A stretch of 64,000 nucleotides of DNA from contig NC_014734.1 in assembly GCF_000183135.1 (NCBI RefSeq), positions 2,728,001-2,792,000 on the forward strand, in the 5' to 3' direction. This document shows positions 37,355 through 45,691 of this stretch, one piece after another (within the stretch, counting starts at the first letter, position 1; the number at the start of each line of letters is the position of its first letter). Origin of the DNA: Paludibacter propionicigenes WB4. GTDB taxonomy: Bacteria > Bacteroidota > Bacteroidia > Bacteroidales > Paludibacteraceae. Made by a program: the position numbers and the translations under genes. Under the pieces are notes generated by a model. It did no database searches and was not told where the DNA came from. It worked only from the letters and a program-made list of their open reading frames with translations.

Positions 37355-38821
37355 ATGGAACACAATTTATATATCTACAACACATTAAGTCGAAAAAAAG
37401 AACAATTTATTCCACTCCATGAAGATAGAGTGGGCATGTACGTTTGCGGTCCTACCGTTTACAGCGACGTTCATTTGGGTAATTGCCGTACATTCATTTC
37501 TTTCGATTTAATTTACCGTTACTTGCTCTATCTGGGGTATAAAGTGAGATATGTAAGAAACATAACCGATGCCGGACATTTGGAAGGCGACCGCGACGAA
37601 GGCGATGATAAATTTGCCAAGAAAGCCAAGCTTGAACAGCTTGAGCCTATGGAAATTGTACAGAAATATACTGTTGGTTTTCATGATGTTTTGAATGTTT
37701 TCAATACGCTTCCACCAAGCATCGAACCCACTGCCACCGGACATATTTCCGAGCAGATAGAAATGGTTAAGGCCATTTTGGAAAGCGGTTATGCGTACGA
37801 AATTGAAGGTACGGTTTACTTTGATGTTGAGAAATATAATAAAGATTTACCTTACGGAATACTGACCAACCGAAAGTTGGAAGATTTGTTGGAAGGTACA
37901 CGCGAGTTAGGCGGACAAGACGAGAAAAAAGGTCGACTGGACTTTGCCTTGTGGATAAAAGCCAAGCCGGAAACACTTATGCAATGGCCTTCTCCCTGGG
38001 GATGGGGTTTCCCGGGTTGGCATATTGAATGTTCGGCCATGAGTACAAAATACCTTGGTGCAACTTTCGATATTCATGGTGGAGGAATGGATTTGCAAGC
38101 CACGCACCATACCAATGAAATAGCTCAATCGCAGGCATGTAACCATGTTGCGCCTGTCAAGTACTGGATGCATACCAATATGCTCACGGTAAATGGCGTC
38201 AGAATGTCGAAGAGCGCAGGAAACGGATTTTTACCCAAAGAACTTTTTACGGGGGCACATCCCTTGCTCGAAAGAGGGTATTCTCCCATGACGGTGCGCT
38301 TCTTTATGGCTCAGTCGCACTATCGGAGTACGCTGGATTTCTCGAACGAGGCTCTTCAGGCTTCCGAAAAAGGTTTTGAAAGGCTTATGGATGGTTATGC
38401 CCGTTTGCAAAAACTGCAGGCTTCGACTGCATCTTCGGTTTATACTTCCAGTTTAAGGTCAAAATGCGAAGAAGCAATGAATGACGATTTCAATACTCCT
38501 ATTGCAATTGCTCATTTGTTTGATGCACTGAAAGCAATCAATCTGATACACGACGGAAAAGAAACCATCTCTGCAAAAGATTTGGAGGAATTGAAATCTG
38601 TTTTCAAGGTGTTTATTGAGGATGTTTTGGGATTGAAATCTGAAGTTGCGACTTCAGGAGGCAGTGAGGCATACAAAGGAGCAGTTGACTTACTGTTGAA
38701 TATGCGCCTGGCAGCAAAACAAAATAAAGACTGGGCAACCAGCGATAAAATCCGCAACGAACTAACTGCTCTTGGATTCGAAATAAAAGATACGAAGGAC
38801 GGATTTGAGTGGAAGATTTAA
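37355..38821 (+). CDS. cysS: Cysteinyl-tRNA synthetase
   Basis: 488 residues. The class I signatures are present: [13 protein letters not shown] (HLGN as HIGH box) and RMSKSAGN (KMSKS box), plus zinc ligands in WHIECSAM and [13 protein letters not shown]. Charges tRNA-Cys. The start codon follows only three bases after the dispersed repeat, and a possible upstream partner gene ends about 110 bases away. Confidence 0.97.
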   Translation: MEHNLYIYNTLSRKKEQFIPLHEDRVGMYVCGPTVYSDVHLGNCRTFISFDLIYRYLLYLGYKVRYVRNITDAGHLEGDRDEGDDKFAKKAKLEQLEPMEIVQKYTVGFHDVLNVFNTLPPSIEPTATGHISEQIEMVKAILESGYAYEIEGTVYFDVEKYNKDLPYGILTNRKLEDLLEGTRELGGQDEKKGRLDFALWIKAKPETLMQWPSPWGWGFPGWHIECSAMSTKYLGATFDIHGGGMDLQATHHTNEIAQSQACNHVAPVKYWMHTNMLTVNGVRMSKSAGNGFLPKELFTGAHPLLERGYSPMTVRFFMAQSHYRSTLDFSNEALQASEKGFERLMDGYARLQKLQASTASSVYTSSLRSKCEEAMNDDFNTPIAIAHLFDALKAINLIHDGKETISAKDLEELKSVFKVFIEDVLGLKSEVATSGGSEAYKGAVDLLLNMRLAAKQNKDWATSDKIRNELTALGFEIKDTKDGFEWKI

Positions 38822-38874
38822 ATTATATCTGTTTTAATCTGTTTGTCTTCTTTGAGTTAAGTATATAAAAGGTC

Positions 38875-38910
38875 GTTACATACAATATTGTTACATACAA
38901 TATTGTTACA
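38875..38910. repeat. Tandem 15-base repeat overlapping an ATPase promoter
   Basis: GTTACATACAATATT occurs twice in tandem followed by a third GTTACA. The last copy supplies the TTG (38903-38905) that would serve as -33 box for a TATCTTTG at 38926-38933, spacing 20. Adding or losing one unit would keep the -33 word in place while changing the upstream sequence. Confidence 0.8.
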
Positions 38911-38933
38911 ATAAAAAAGTATTACTATCTTTG
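38903..38933 (+). promoter_or_regulatory. Promoter of the AAA ATPase gene
   Basis: TTG at 38903-38905 and TATCTTTG at 38926-38933. Start codon 20 bases after the -7 box. Confidence 0.6.
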
Positions 38934-38952
38934 GCATCAAAAATAGAGTAAT

Positions 38953-40080
38953 ATGGGTAATCCATTTGTTTTTGGTTCAGCCACTTCGGGAGAACAGTTC
39001 ACCGATAGGGTTCAAGATGCAGAAAGACTATTAGCCAATTTTAAGCACGGCGTTAGTGTTATTCTTATTTCACCGCGTCGCTGGGGGAAAACTTCTTTGG
39101 TACAGAAAGTGAGTGCTATGGCTCAAAGTAAAGATATTAAAGTTGTAAACCTTGATATTTTTTCATGCAGGAATGCTGAAGATTTTTATCAGCTTTTTGC
39201 CACAGAAGTAATAAAGCAAACGGCTAATAAATGGGAAGAATGGGCTGAGAATGCCAAGAAATTCTTATCTGCATTGATTCCAAAAATAAGTTTTGGTATA
39301 GATCCGAATACCGATTTTTCCGTTTCGCTTGATTTTTCAAATACAAGGCTGAATGATGAATTACTTGATTTACCTCAGAAAATAGCTAAGGATAAAGGAT
39401 TTAGAATCGTAGTCTGTATTGATGAATTTCAACAAATAGCTGAATTTCTGGATCATGTTCATTTTCAGAAGAAACTACGCTCTGTATGGCAATTACAAAC
39501 AGAGGTTTCGTATTGCTTGTATGGTAGCAAAAAACATGTATTAAGTGAGCTTTTTTCAAATCAAAGCATGCCATTTTATAAATTTGGAGATATCTTTTTT
39601 TTGCAAAAAATAAGCACAGACGATTGGATAACCTTCATTTGTGAACGCTTTCGATCAACAGGTAAGAGTATCTCAGCCGAGTTGGCTAGAAAAATATGCG
39701 ATACAGTTGAAAATCATTCGTCATACGTTCAACAATTAGCATGGAATGTGTGGATTAAAACAAAAACATCAGCAACGAGTACTGATGTTGATGCAGCATT
39801 AATTGACTTATTCAATCAAAACTCAATGCTGTATTACAGATATATTGAGGGTTTGTCGGGTTTTCAGATCAACTTTCTGCGAGCAGTTGCCGATGGGAAA
39901 AGTAATGAATTTACCAGATCGGAGACACTTCAGAATTATCATTTAGGAACTTCGGCGAATGTGAAACGATTAAAAGATGCTTTAGAGAAAAAGGAGCTGA
40001 TAGATATAACAGGCAGGATTGTTAGTTTTAATGATCCGGTTTTCAAAATTTGGTTTCAAAAGAACATAAGAAAATTATAA
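38953..40080 (+). CDS. Stand-alone AAA ATPase (archaeal-ATPase/STAND-like)
   Basis: 375 residues. Walker A lies in SPRRWGKTSLV (about 39-49), Walker B in VVCIDEFQQI (about 156-165), with a small lid and a C-terminal winged helix (NYHLGTSANVKRLKDALEKKELIDITGR). This is the AAA family common in Archaea and Bacteroidota (PF01637-like) whose members lack a known substrate. More AT-rich than cysS and rbfA around it. It stops 13 bases before rbfA, so it may drive rbfA transcription as well. Confidence 0.85.
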   Translation: MGNPFVFGSATSGEQFTDRVQDAERLLANFKHGVSVILISPRRWGKTSLVQKVSAMAQSKDIKVVNLDIFSCRNAEDFYQLFATEVIKQTANKWEEWAENAKKFLSALIPKISFGIDPNTDFSVSLDFSNTRLNDELLDLPQKIAKDKGFRIVVCIDEFQQIAEFLDHVHFQKKLRSVWQLQTEVSYCLYGSKKHVLSELFSNQSMPFYKFGDIFFLQKISTDDWITFICERFRSTGKSISAELARKICDTVENHSSYVQQLAWNVWIKTKTSATSTDVDAALIDLFNQNSMLYYRYIEGLSGFQINFLRAVADGKSNEFTRSETLQNYHLGTSANVKRLKDALEKKELIDITGRIVSFNDPVFKIWFQKNIRKL

Positions 40081-40093
40081 AAATTAAAAAATA

Positions 40094-40459
40094 ATGGAAA
40101 CTACCAGACAACAAAAAATATCGCGGATGTTGCAGAAAGAGTTGGGAGAAATCTTTTTGTTGTATGCTCGTGAATTACAGGGTACATTGATTACTGTAAC
40201 TGCGGTTCGGGTAAGTCCCGACTTAGGAATTGCACGTACACATTTAAGTATTTTCCCTAGTGATAGATCTGCTGCTGTGCTGGCTAAAGTTCAGGATGAC
40301 AGCCGTGCTATTCGTTTCGATTTAGGAAAACGCGTACGTCACCAGTTGCGTATAGTTCCGGAACTTTTCTTCCATGTGGACGATTCGCTCGACTATCTGG
40401 AGAATATTGATAATCTACTCAAAAGCGATCCTTTTTCGCCTCTGAACGAAGAAAAATAA
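40094..40459 (+). CDS. rbfA: Ribosome-binding factor A
   Basis: 121 residues, normal for RbfA, the KH-fold factor that matures the 30S subunit. RQQKISRMLQKELGEIF at the start and RIVPELFFHVDDSLDYLENIDNLL at the end are typical. Follows the AAA gene by 13 bases and precedes the permease gene by 50. Confidence 0.94.
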   Translation: METTRQQKISRMLQKELGEIFLLYARELQGTLITVTAVRVSPDLGIARTHLSIFPSDRSAAVLAKVQDDSRAIRFDLGKRVRHQLRIVPELFFHVDDSLDYLENIDNLLKSDPFSPLNEEK

Positions 40460-40509
40460 ATTGCAGAGAATGACTTTATTGCCTTGTTTAAAGCGATAAA
40501 TGCAAGTAA

Positions 40510-41778
40510 ATGAACAATCAGGATAATACAACATCGGGAAGCAAACTTCGGGGTTTGTCTTTTTCATTTCGTATAGCACGACGCTATCTTTTTTCCAAAA
40601 AGTCGCACAATGCCATCAATATCATTTCAGGTATTTCGGCAGGTGGTGTGGCCGTAGGAACGATGGCGTTGGTATGCGTATTGTCTGTATTCAATGGGTT
40701 TGATTCGTTAATTTCAAATATGTTCTCGGCCTTCGATCCTGATTTGAAAATTACGTTGACTCACGGAAAAACTTTTGATGTCAATTCTGTTGAATTCAAT
40801 CAGCTACGAAAAGATAAATCGGTTGCTTATTTTACCGAAGTGATTGAGGAGAATGCTTTGTTGAGGTTTAAAAATAAACAAATGCCGGCCACGGTCAAAG
40901 GTGTTGGCAACGATTTTGAAAAGATGACCCGCATCGACAGCATTATGTACGATGGCAATTTTATTTTGTACGATGGTGCATTTCAGCGCGCGGTTCCGGG
41001 TGTGGGAGTTGCAGGTATTTTAGGACTGGGAGCGCATTTTATTGATCCGCTTTACATTTTTGCACCCAAACGAACGTCTAAGATTAATCTGCTTCGTCCC
41101 GAGAATAGTTTTAATCAGATAGGCACATTTGTTTCCGGAATATTCACGGTTAAACAATCGGTTTACGATGATCACTATGTGTTGGTTTCCATAGATGTGG
41201 CCCGCGACTTATTTGAATACCAAAAATCGACTGTTTCTGCTGTCGAGCTTAAACTGGCTAAGGGAGTGGATTCTGATGTTTTTCAAGCCAAAATAAGAAA
41301 ACAACTCGGCAAAGATTATCAGGTAAAGAACCGCTATGAGCAGCAGGAGAGCTTCTTCAAAATCATGAAAATTGAAAAATGGATTACTTACCTGATTCTG
41401 TGTTTTATTTTACTGATAGCCAGCTTCAATATTATTGGATCACTTTCGATGCTTATAATCGATAAGAAAGCTGATATTGAAACCCTTCGTAATTTGGGAG
41501 CCGACAATGAGCTTATAAAAAGAATATTCTTGTTCGAAGGCTGGATGATTTCCGGAGTAGGAGCTTTAATCGGAATTGGGTTTGGTTCCATATTGTGCTT
41601 GTTGCAGGAGTATTTTGGGTTCCTGAAATTGGGTACCGGGTATATAGTTGATGCTTATCCGGTGGTTACCAATGTGATGGATATGCTTCTTGTATTTGTT
41701 ACCGTCCTGATTATGGGATTCCTGGCGGCTTACTATCCTGTGCGCTACATAAGAATTAAGGAGCGTTTATCTGAATAA
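40510..41778 (+). CDS. ABC permease of the LolC/LolE (FtsX) family
   Basis: 422 residues: an N-terminal transmembrane helix preceded by FSFRIARRYLFSKKSHNAINIISGISA (about 19-45), a large periplasmic MacB-like domain, then three C-terminal helices (about 290-312, 345-365, 385-405). Sequence layout matches lipoprotein-releasing LolC/E subunits. No ABC ATPase gene is adjacent; Lol systems in this phylum are often split this way. Confidence 0.88.
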   Translation: MNNQDNTTSGSKLRGLSFSFRIARRYLFSKKSHNAINIISGISAGGVAVGTMALVCVLSVFNGFDSLISNMFSAFDPDLKITLTHGKTFDVNSVEFNQLRKDKSVAYFTEVIEENALLRFKNKQMPATVKGVGNDFEKMTRIDSIMYDGNFILYDGAFQRAVPGVGVAGILGLGAHFIDPLYIFAPKRTSKINLLRPENSFNQIGTFVSGIFTVKQSVYDDHYVLVSIDVARDLFEYQKSTVSAVELKLAKGVDSDVFQAKIRKQLGKDYQVKNRYEQQESFFKIMKIEKWITYLILCFILLIASFNIIGSLSMLIIDKKADIETLRNLGADNELIKRIFLFEGWMISGVGALIGIGFGSILCLLQEYFGFLKLGTGYIVDAYPVVTNVMDMLLVFVTVLIMGFLAAYYPVRYIRIKERLSE

Positions 41779-41800
41779 GCGCTTTTCTTTATACTGCTGA

Positions 41801-41818
41801 TTACTATTATCATAGTAA
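41801..41818. repeat. Perfect short inverted repeat before the LacI gene
   Basis: TTACTAT/ATAGTAA with a four-base loop. No T-tract follows directly, so it is a weak terminator at best and could be a binding site. Confidence 0.45.
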
Positions 41819-41885
41819 TAATTCTCAAAAAAAATCTTAAAAATCAAGAGACTTTTTTGATTCTTTTTTATAAATATATTACATT

Positions 41886-41899
41886 TACACACGTTTGTA
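41886..41899. promoter_or_regulatory. LacI-type operator, upstream of lacI
   Basis: TACACACGTTTGTA is a 14-base palindrome with one mismatched pair, centred on CG as LacI-family operators usually are. It lies 10 bases before the regulator's start codon, fitting autoregulation. A close relative stands in front of fucU. Confidence 0.6.
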
Positions 41900-41908
41900 T
41901 TATAGCAC

Positions 41909-42922
41909 ATGAAGAAAAGAATTACCATAAAGGATATTGCAAAGGAACTTAATGTGCATCATTCGACAGTTTCAAGAGCACTGAGAAACGATCCGCGCGT
42001 GACGCAAAAAACGCGTGAAATGGTTTTGGCTTATGCGCGGGAGCATGAGTTTCAGATAAACATGAATGCGGTGATGTTGCGCGGTAAGGCGAATAATGCC
42101 ATTGCGCTCATTGTGCCGAATATAAACCATAATTTCTTTTCGGATATTATCAGTCAGCTGACTAACCTGGCTTATAAGAAGGGATATGTTATTTCGGTTT
42201 TTCAGACAAACGAAAAATATCAACAGGAAAAAGAGATTATCAACACCATTGTTCAGCATAACTTTGCCGGCGTAATCGTTTCGATAGCTAAAGACACCGT
42301 AAAAAGTGACCATTTTTCTGTTTTAAGAAAATTTGGTATTCCGTTGGTTTTTTTTGATCGTGTTTGCGAAGATATTATTGCTCCGAAAGTGAGAGTAAAT
42401 AATTTTGAAATTACGCAACAGTCTACAGAATGTCTTCTAGAAAGGGGCTTTAAACGAATAGCTCATTTTACTGGGACTCAGGATATCAATGTTTTCAGAG
42501 ACAGAGATCGAGGATACCGTGCTGCATTGGATAAGTATAATATGGAGTATCGCAATTCACAGATTATTACTGATGATTTTAGTATGGATCTGGGGAAGGA
42601 TATTTTTACAAAACTTTGGGATTCGCCTGACAGACCTGATGCTATAATTTCATCGTCGGTACATTTAACTCTGGGAATTCTTTTGCAGGCAAAGGCTTAT
42701 GGCATTGATATCCCAAAAGATTTGGGGATTATTTCATTTGGCACATTATTGTCATCCATTATCATTCAGCCCTCGATAACTTCAATAGAGCAACCTGAAA
42801 ATGAAATTGCTGAAATCGCTTTTGAGTTATTGGAAAATATGATCATTCGCGATAATCAGGAAGATGAATTGATTGAACGGGAAGTGAAAGCTAAAATGCT
42901 GAATGGAGACTCAGCCCGATAA
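41909..42922 (+). CDS. LacI family transcriptional regulator of the fucose locus
   Basis: 337 residues. The N-terminal helix-turn-helix and hinge (TIKDIAKELNVHHSTVSRALRNDP) are complete, followed by a periplasmic-binding-protein-type effector domain (ALIVPNINHNFFSDI, RDRGYRAALDKYN, IISFGTLLSSIIIQPSITSIEQP). Position at the head of a cluster for L-fucose use and the twin palindromes suggest that it senses fucose or a derived compound and represses the cluster. Confidence 0.92.
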   Translation: MKKRITIKDIAKELNVHHSTVSRALRNDPRVTQKTREMVLAYAREHEFQINMNAVMLRGKANNAIALIVPNINHNFFSDIISQLTNLAYKKGYVISVFQTNEKYQQEKEIINTIVQHNFAGVIVSIAKDTVKSDHFSVLRKFGIPLVFFDRVCEDIIAPKVRVNNFEITQQSTECLLERGFKRIAHFTGTQDINVFRDRDRGYRAALDKYNMEYRNSQIITDDFSMDLGKDIFTKLWDSPDRPDAIISSSVHLTLGILLQAKAYGIDIPKDLGIISFGTLLSSIIIQPSITSIEQPENEIAEIAFELLENMIIRDNQEDELIEREVKAKMLNGDSAR

Positions 42923-42982
42923 AAAACAGACATGCTTTTGTTTGTCTTGAACTGAAAAATAATACTTGTAGAAAATAAAAAA

Positions 42983-42996
42983 TACACACGTGTGAT
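42983..42996. promoter_or_regulatory. LacI-type operator, upstream of fucU
   Basis: TACACACGTGTGAT, containing the perfect palindrome CACACGTGTG, differs from the site before the regulator at only three of 14 positions. It is 15 bases before the fucU start codon. Confidence 0.65.
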
Positions 42997-43011
42997 CCAA
43001 AATCCAATATT

Positions 43012-43446
43012 ATGCTAAAAGGAATTTCACCTTTAATAAGCCCTGAACTATTGGCCGTTATGGCACGAATGGGACATGGCGACGAAATTATACTCGCCGA
43101 TGCTCATTTCCCAGGCGAATCGTTTAATGGTCGCGTTTTACGAGCCGATGGACTCCGCATTCCGGATCTGTTAGCTGCCATTTTACCTCTGTTCGAACTC
43201 GATGAATACGTTCCTCACCCACTGGTCATGATGGCTGCCGTTCCGGGCGACGAACTTGACCCCAAAGTAGAAGAATCTTATTTGAAAAGCATTCGTATCA
43301 GCAATCCTGATGTGCCTGCTATTGAACGAATCGATCGGTTTGCATTCTATGATCGTGCCAAAAAGGCTTTTGCGGTGGTAATGACCGGCGAAACAGCTAA
43401 GTATGGTAATATATTGCTGAAAAAAGGAGTTACTCCTTCTATATAA
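43012..43446 (+). CDS. fucU: L-fucose mutarotase
   Basis: 144 residues of the RbsD/FucU family. The catalytic His lies in [17 protein letters not shown] (about 18-34) and the C-terminal [10 protein letters not shown] block holds the Tyr and Asn that bind sugar. FucU interconverts alpha- and beta-L-fucose and related sugars. First gene after the proposed operator; the dehydrogenase gene follows after 30 bases. Confidence 0.92.
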   Translation: MLKGISPLISPELLAVMARMGHGDEIILADAHFPGESFNGRVLRADGLRIPDLLAAILPLFELDEYVPHPLVMMAAVPGDELDPKVEESYLKSIRISNPDVPAIERIDRFAFYDRAKKAFAVVMTGETAKYGNILLKKGVTPSI

Positions 43447-43476
43447 AAAACTAACAACTTAAAATTCATAATTACA

Positions 43477-44538
43477 ATGTCATTTAAATCAAAAGCTGCT
43501 TATTTACCGGGAAACAGCACCGTAATCTTCAAAGATGTGGAATTTCCAGCACCCGGGCATGGAGAAGTTTTACTGAAGGTTAAATCATCAACTATCTGTG
43601 GTAGTGATATCCGCGCCATTTATCGCGAGCATCTAGGAAAAGGACCGGAAGGTTATCAAAATAAAATCTGTGGACACGAGCCATCAGGGCAAATTATTGC
43701 TTGCGGTCCGGGAATGAAACGCTTCAAAGAAGGCGACCGTGTAGTTGTTTACCACATTTCGGGTTGCGGTTGTTGCAACGATTGCCGTCGTGGTTATATG
43801 ATTTCGTGTAAAAGCCCTTCACGTGCTGCTTATGGTTGGCAACGCGATGGTGGTATGGCTGAATATATGATTGCAGAAGAAAAAGATCTTGTTCTTTTGC
43901 CAGATAGCCTTACTTATACCGATGGTGCTCAAATCGCTTGCGGTTTTGGGACCGTTTACGAAGGCTTGGAAAAAATAGGCATTTGTGGTAATGATGCAGT
44001 ATTGGTTACCGGTTTGGGTCCGGTTGGTTTGGCTGCTTTGATGCTTGCTAAAGCTATGGGAGCACAGAAACTGATAGGAGTTGATACTGTGGCTGAACGT
44101 TGTCAGATAGCCAAAGATCTTGGTTTGGCCGACGAAGTTTTCGTGTCGGGACCGGACGTAATGGAAAAAGTTATGGCGGCAACCAATGGCTTAGGTTTCG
44201 AACGTACTGTTGACTGTTCAGGTCACACTTCCGGACGTCAGCTTTGTATCCGTGCTACCCGTCAGTGGGGAAAAATGGTGATGATAGGCGAAGGTGGAAC
44301 CGTAGAGTTCAATCCAAGTCCGGATATTATTCACGATCAAAAAACCATTTACGGTTCGTGGGTAACTTCTATCTGGCGTATGGAAGAACTGGTTGAGCGC
44401 ATTGAGCGTTGGGGCATTCACCCTGAAGATTTGGTTACTCACCGCTTCCAGTTAAATCAGGCTCCTGAGGCTTACTCATTGATGGCCGAAGGAAAATGTG
44501 GAAAAATAGCCATCGTTTTTGACGAAGAAATCAAATAA
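43477..44538 (+). CDS. Zinc-dependent alcohol dehydrogenase, probable sugar dehydrogenase
   Basis: 353 residues. Catalytic zinc ligands in ICGSDI and CGHEPSG, structural zinc Cys in GCGCCNDCRRGYMISC, and the Rossmann loop GLGPVGLAAL (about 182-191) define a medium-chain dehydrogenase. In an L-fucose cluster it could oxidise L-fucose to the lactone, or act on lactaldehyde or a keto-sugar; sequence alone does not decide. Ends just before the nested repeats at 44545. Confidence 0.88.
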   Translation: MSFKSKAAYLPGNSTVIFKDVEFPAPGHGEVLLKVKSSTICGSDIRAIYREHLGKGPEGYQNKICGHEPSGQIIACGPGMKRFKEGDRVVVYHISGCGCCNDCRRGYMISCKSPSRAAYGWQRDGGMAEYMIAEEKDLVLLPDSLTYTDGAQIACGFGTVYEGLEKIGICGNDAVLVTGLGPVGLAALMLAKAMGAQKLIGVDTVAERCQIAKDLGLADEVFVSGPDVMEKVMAATNGLGFERTVDCSGHTSGRQLCIRATRQWGKMVMIGEGGTVEFNPSPDIIHDQKTIYGSWVTSIWRMEELVERIERWGIHPEDLVTHRFQLNQAPEAYSLMAEGKCGKIAIVFDEEIK

Positions 44539-44544
44539 TACATA

Positions 44545-44588
44545 CCCCTAACCCCGTTCGACTGAGCTCACGCCAAAGCCTAAAGGGG
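44545..44588. repeat. Dispersed repeat split by a 25-base insertion
   Basis: CCCCTAACCCC (44545-44555) and TAAAGGGG (44581-44588) are the two halves of the 19-base repeat seen intact at 37333-37351, here separated by 25 bases (44556-44580) that begin with GTTCGACTGAGCTCACG, itself a word of the kind scattered through Bacteroidota genomes. Confidence 0.65.
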
Positions 44589-44644
44589 CTTTAAGACTAA
44601 GTTTTTGAAATATATAGAATTAATAGAAATCAATACTAACCTAG

Positions 44645-44667
44645 TTCCCTTTTAGGGGCTAGGGGTT
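44645..44667. repeat. Third copy of the dispersed repeat, inverted
   Basis: TTCCCTTTTAGGGGCTAGGGG matches the copy before cysS with two changes and is inverted relative to the split copy 57 bases upstream. It lies about 15 bases before the next gene's start codon. Confidence 0.6.
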
Positions 44668-44679
44668 ATAATCATTACT

Positions 44680-45684
44680 ATGCAAACAATCGACTCAACA
44701 AAAGTTCCTTATAAAACACTTTATAATGGAGCAAAAATTCCCGTAATCGGACTTGGAACTTTTGGTTCTGATAATTACAGTGCTCAAACTATTGCAGAAG
44801 CAGTTAAAACAGCGATCAAGATGGGTTACCGCCATATTGACTGTGCTTCTGTTTATGGCAACGAAAATGAAATTGGTGTAGCATTACAAGAAGTTTTTGC
44901 CGAAGGAATTGTAAAGCGCGAAGACCTTTGGATTACTTCTAAAGTCTGGAATGATAAACATCAGGAAGTAGTGGCATCGTGCAAACAATCGTTAGCCGAT
45001 TTACAACTTAATTATCTGGATTTGTATCTGGTTCACTGGCCATTTCCTAATTATCATGCTCCCGGTTGTGCCGGCGATGCGCGTAATCCGGATTCTGTTC
45101 CTTACAATCACGAGAGCTATATGAATACATGGGCTCAAATGGAAAGTTTGGTTGAAGCTGGGCTTGTGAAGAATATAGGAACTTCCAATGTGACCATTGC
45201 TAAGATGAAACTTATTTTGCGTGATTGCAAAATCAAACCGGTACTGAACGAAATGGAGATTCACCCGCATTTTCAACAACCGGAGTTGTATAAGTTCATG
45301 AAAGAAAATTGCGTGGAAGTGATTGGTTATAGCCCGATTGGTTCGCCCGGTCGTCCTGAACGCGATAAAACTCCTGAAGATACCGTTGATATGGAAGATC
45401 CGGTTATTGTGGCAATTGCTAACCGATTGGGCGTGCATCCTGCAGTAGTTTGTTTAAAATGGGCCGTTCAACGCGGACAAATCACCATTCCATTCTCAGT
45501 AAAAACTGACAAGATGTTCAACAACCTGAAAGGAATTACCGAAGGTCCGTTGACCGAAGAAGAAATGGAAGCTGTTTCTAAAATTGATAAAAACTGCCGA
45601 CTCATTAAAGGTCAGGTGTTTTTATGGGAAGGTGCCAAAGGTTGGGAAGATCTTTGGGATTTAGATGGCGAAATTGTCAAATAA
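44680..45684 (+). CDS. Aldo/keto reductase of the fucose locus
   Basis: 334 residues. The tetrad is present: Asp and Tyr in YRHIDCASVYGNENEIG, Lys in WITSKVW, His in YLVHWPFP; the C-terminal block ITIPFSVKTDKMFNNL binds NADPH. Likely role is reduction of an aldehyde formed from fucose, for example lactaldehyde to 1,2-propanediol, or of the sugar itself. Both are inference. The fucosidase start codon follows its stop codon by seven bases. Confidence 0.9.
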   Translation: MQTIDSTKVPYKTLYNGAKIPVIGLGTFGSDNYSAQTIAEAVKTAIKMGYRHIDCASVYGNENEIGVALQEVFAEGIVKREDLWITSKVWNDKHQEVVASCKQSLADLQLNYLDLYLVHWPFPNYHAPGCAGDARNPDSVPYNHESYMNTWAQMESLVEAGLVKNIGTSNVTIAKMKLILRDCKIKPVLNEMEIHPHFQQPELYKFMKENCVEVIGYSPIGSPGRPERDKTPEDTVDMEDPVIVAIANRLGVHPAVVCLKWAVQRGQITIPFSVKTDKMFNNLKGITEGPLTEEEMEAVSKIDKNCRLIKGQVFLWEGAKGWEDLWDLDGEIVK

Positions 45685-45691
45685 CAATGCT

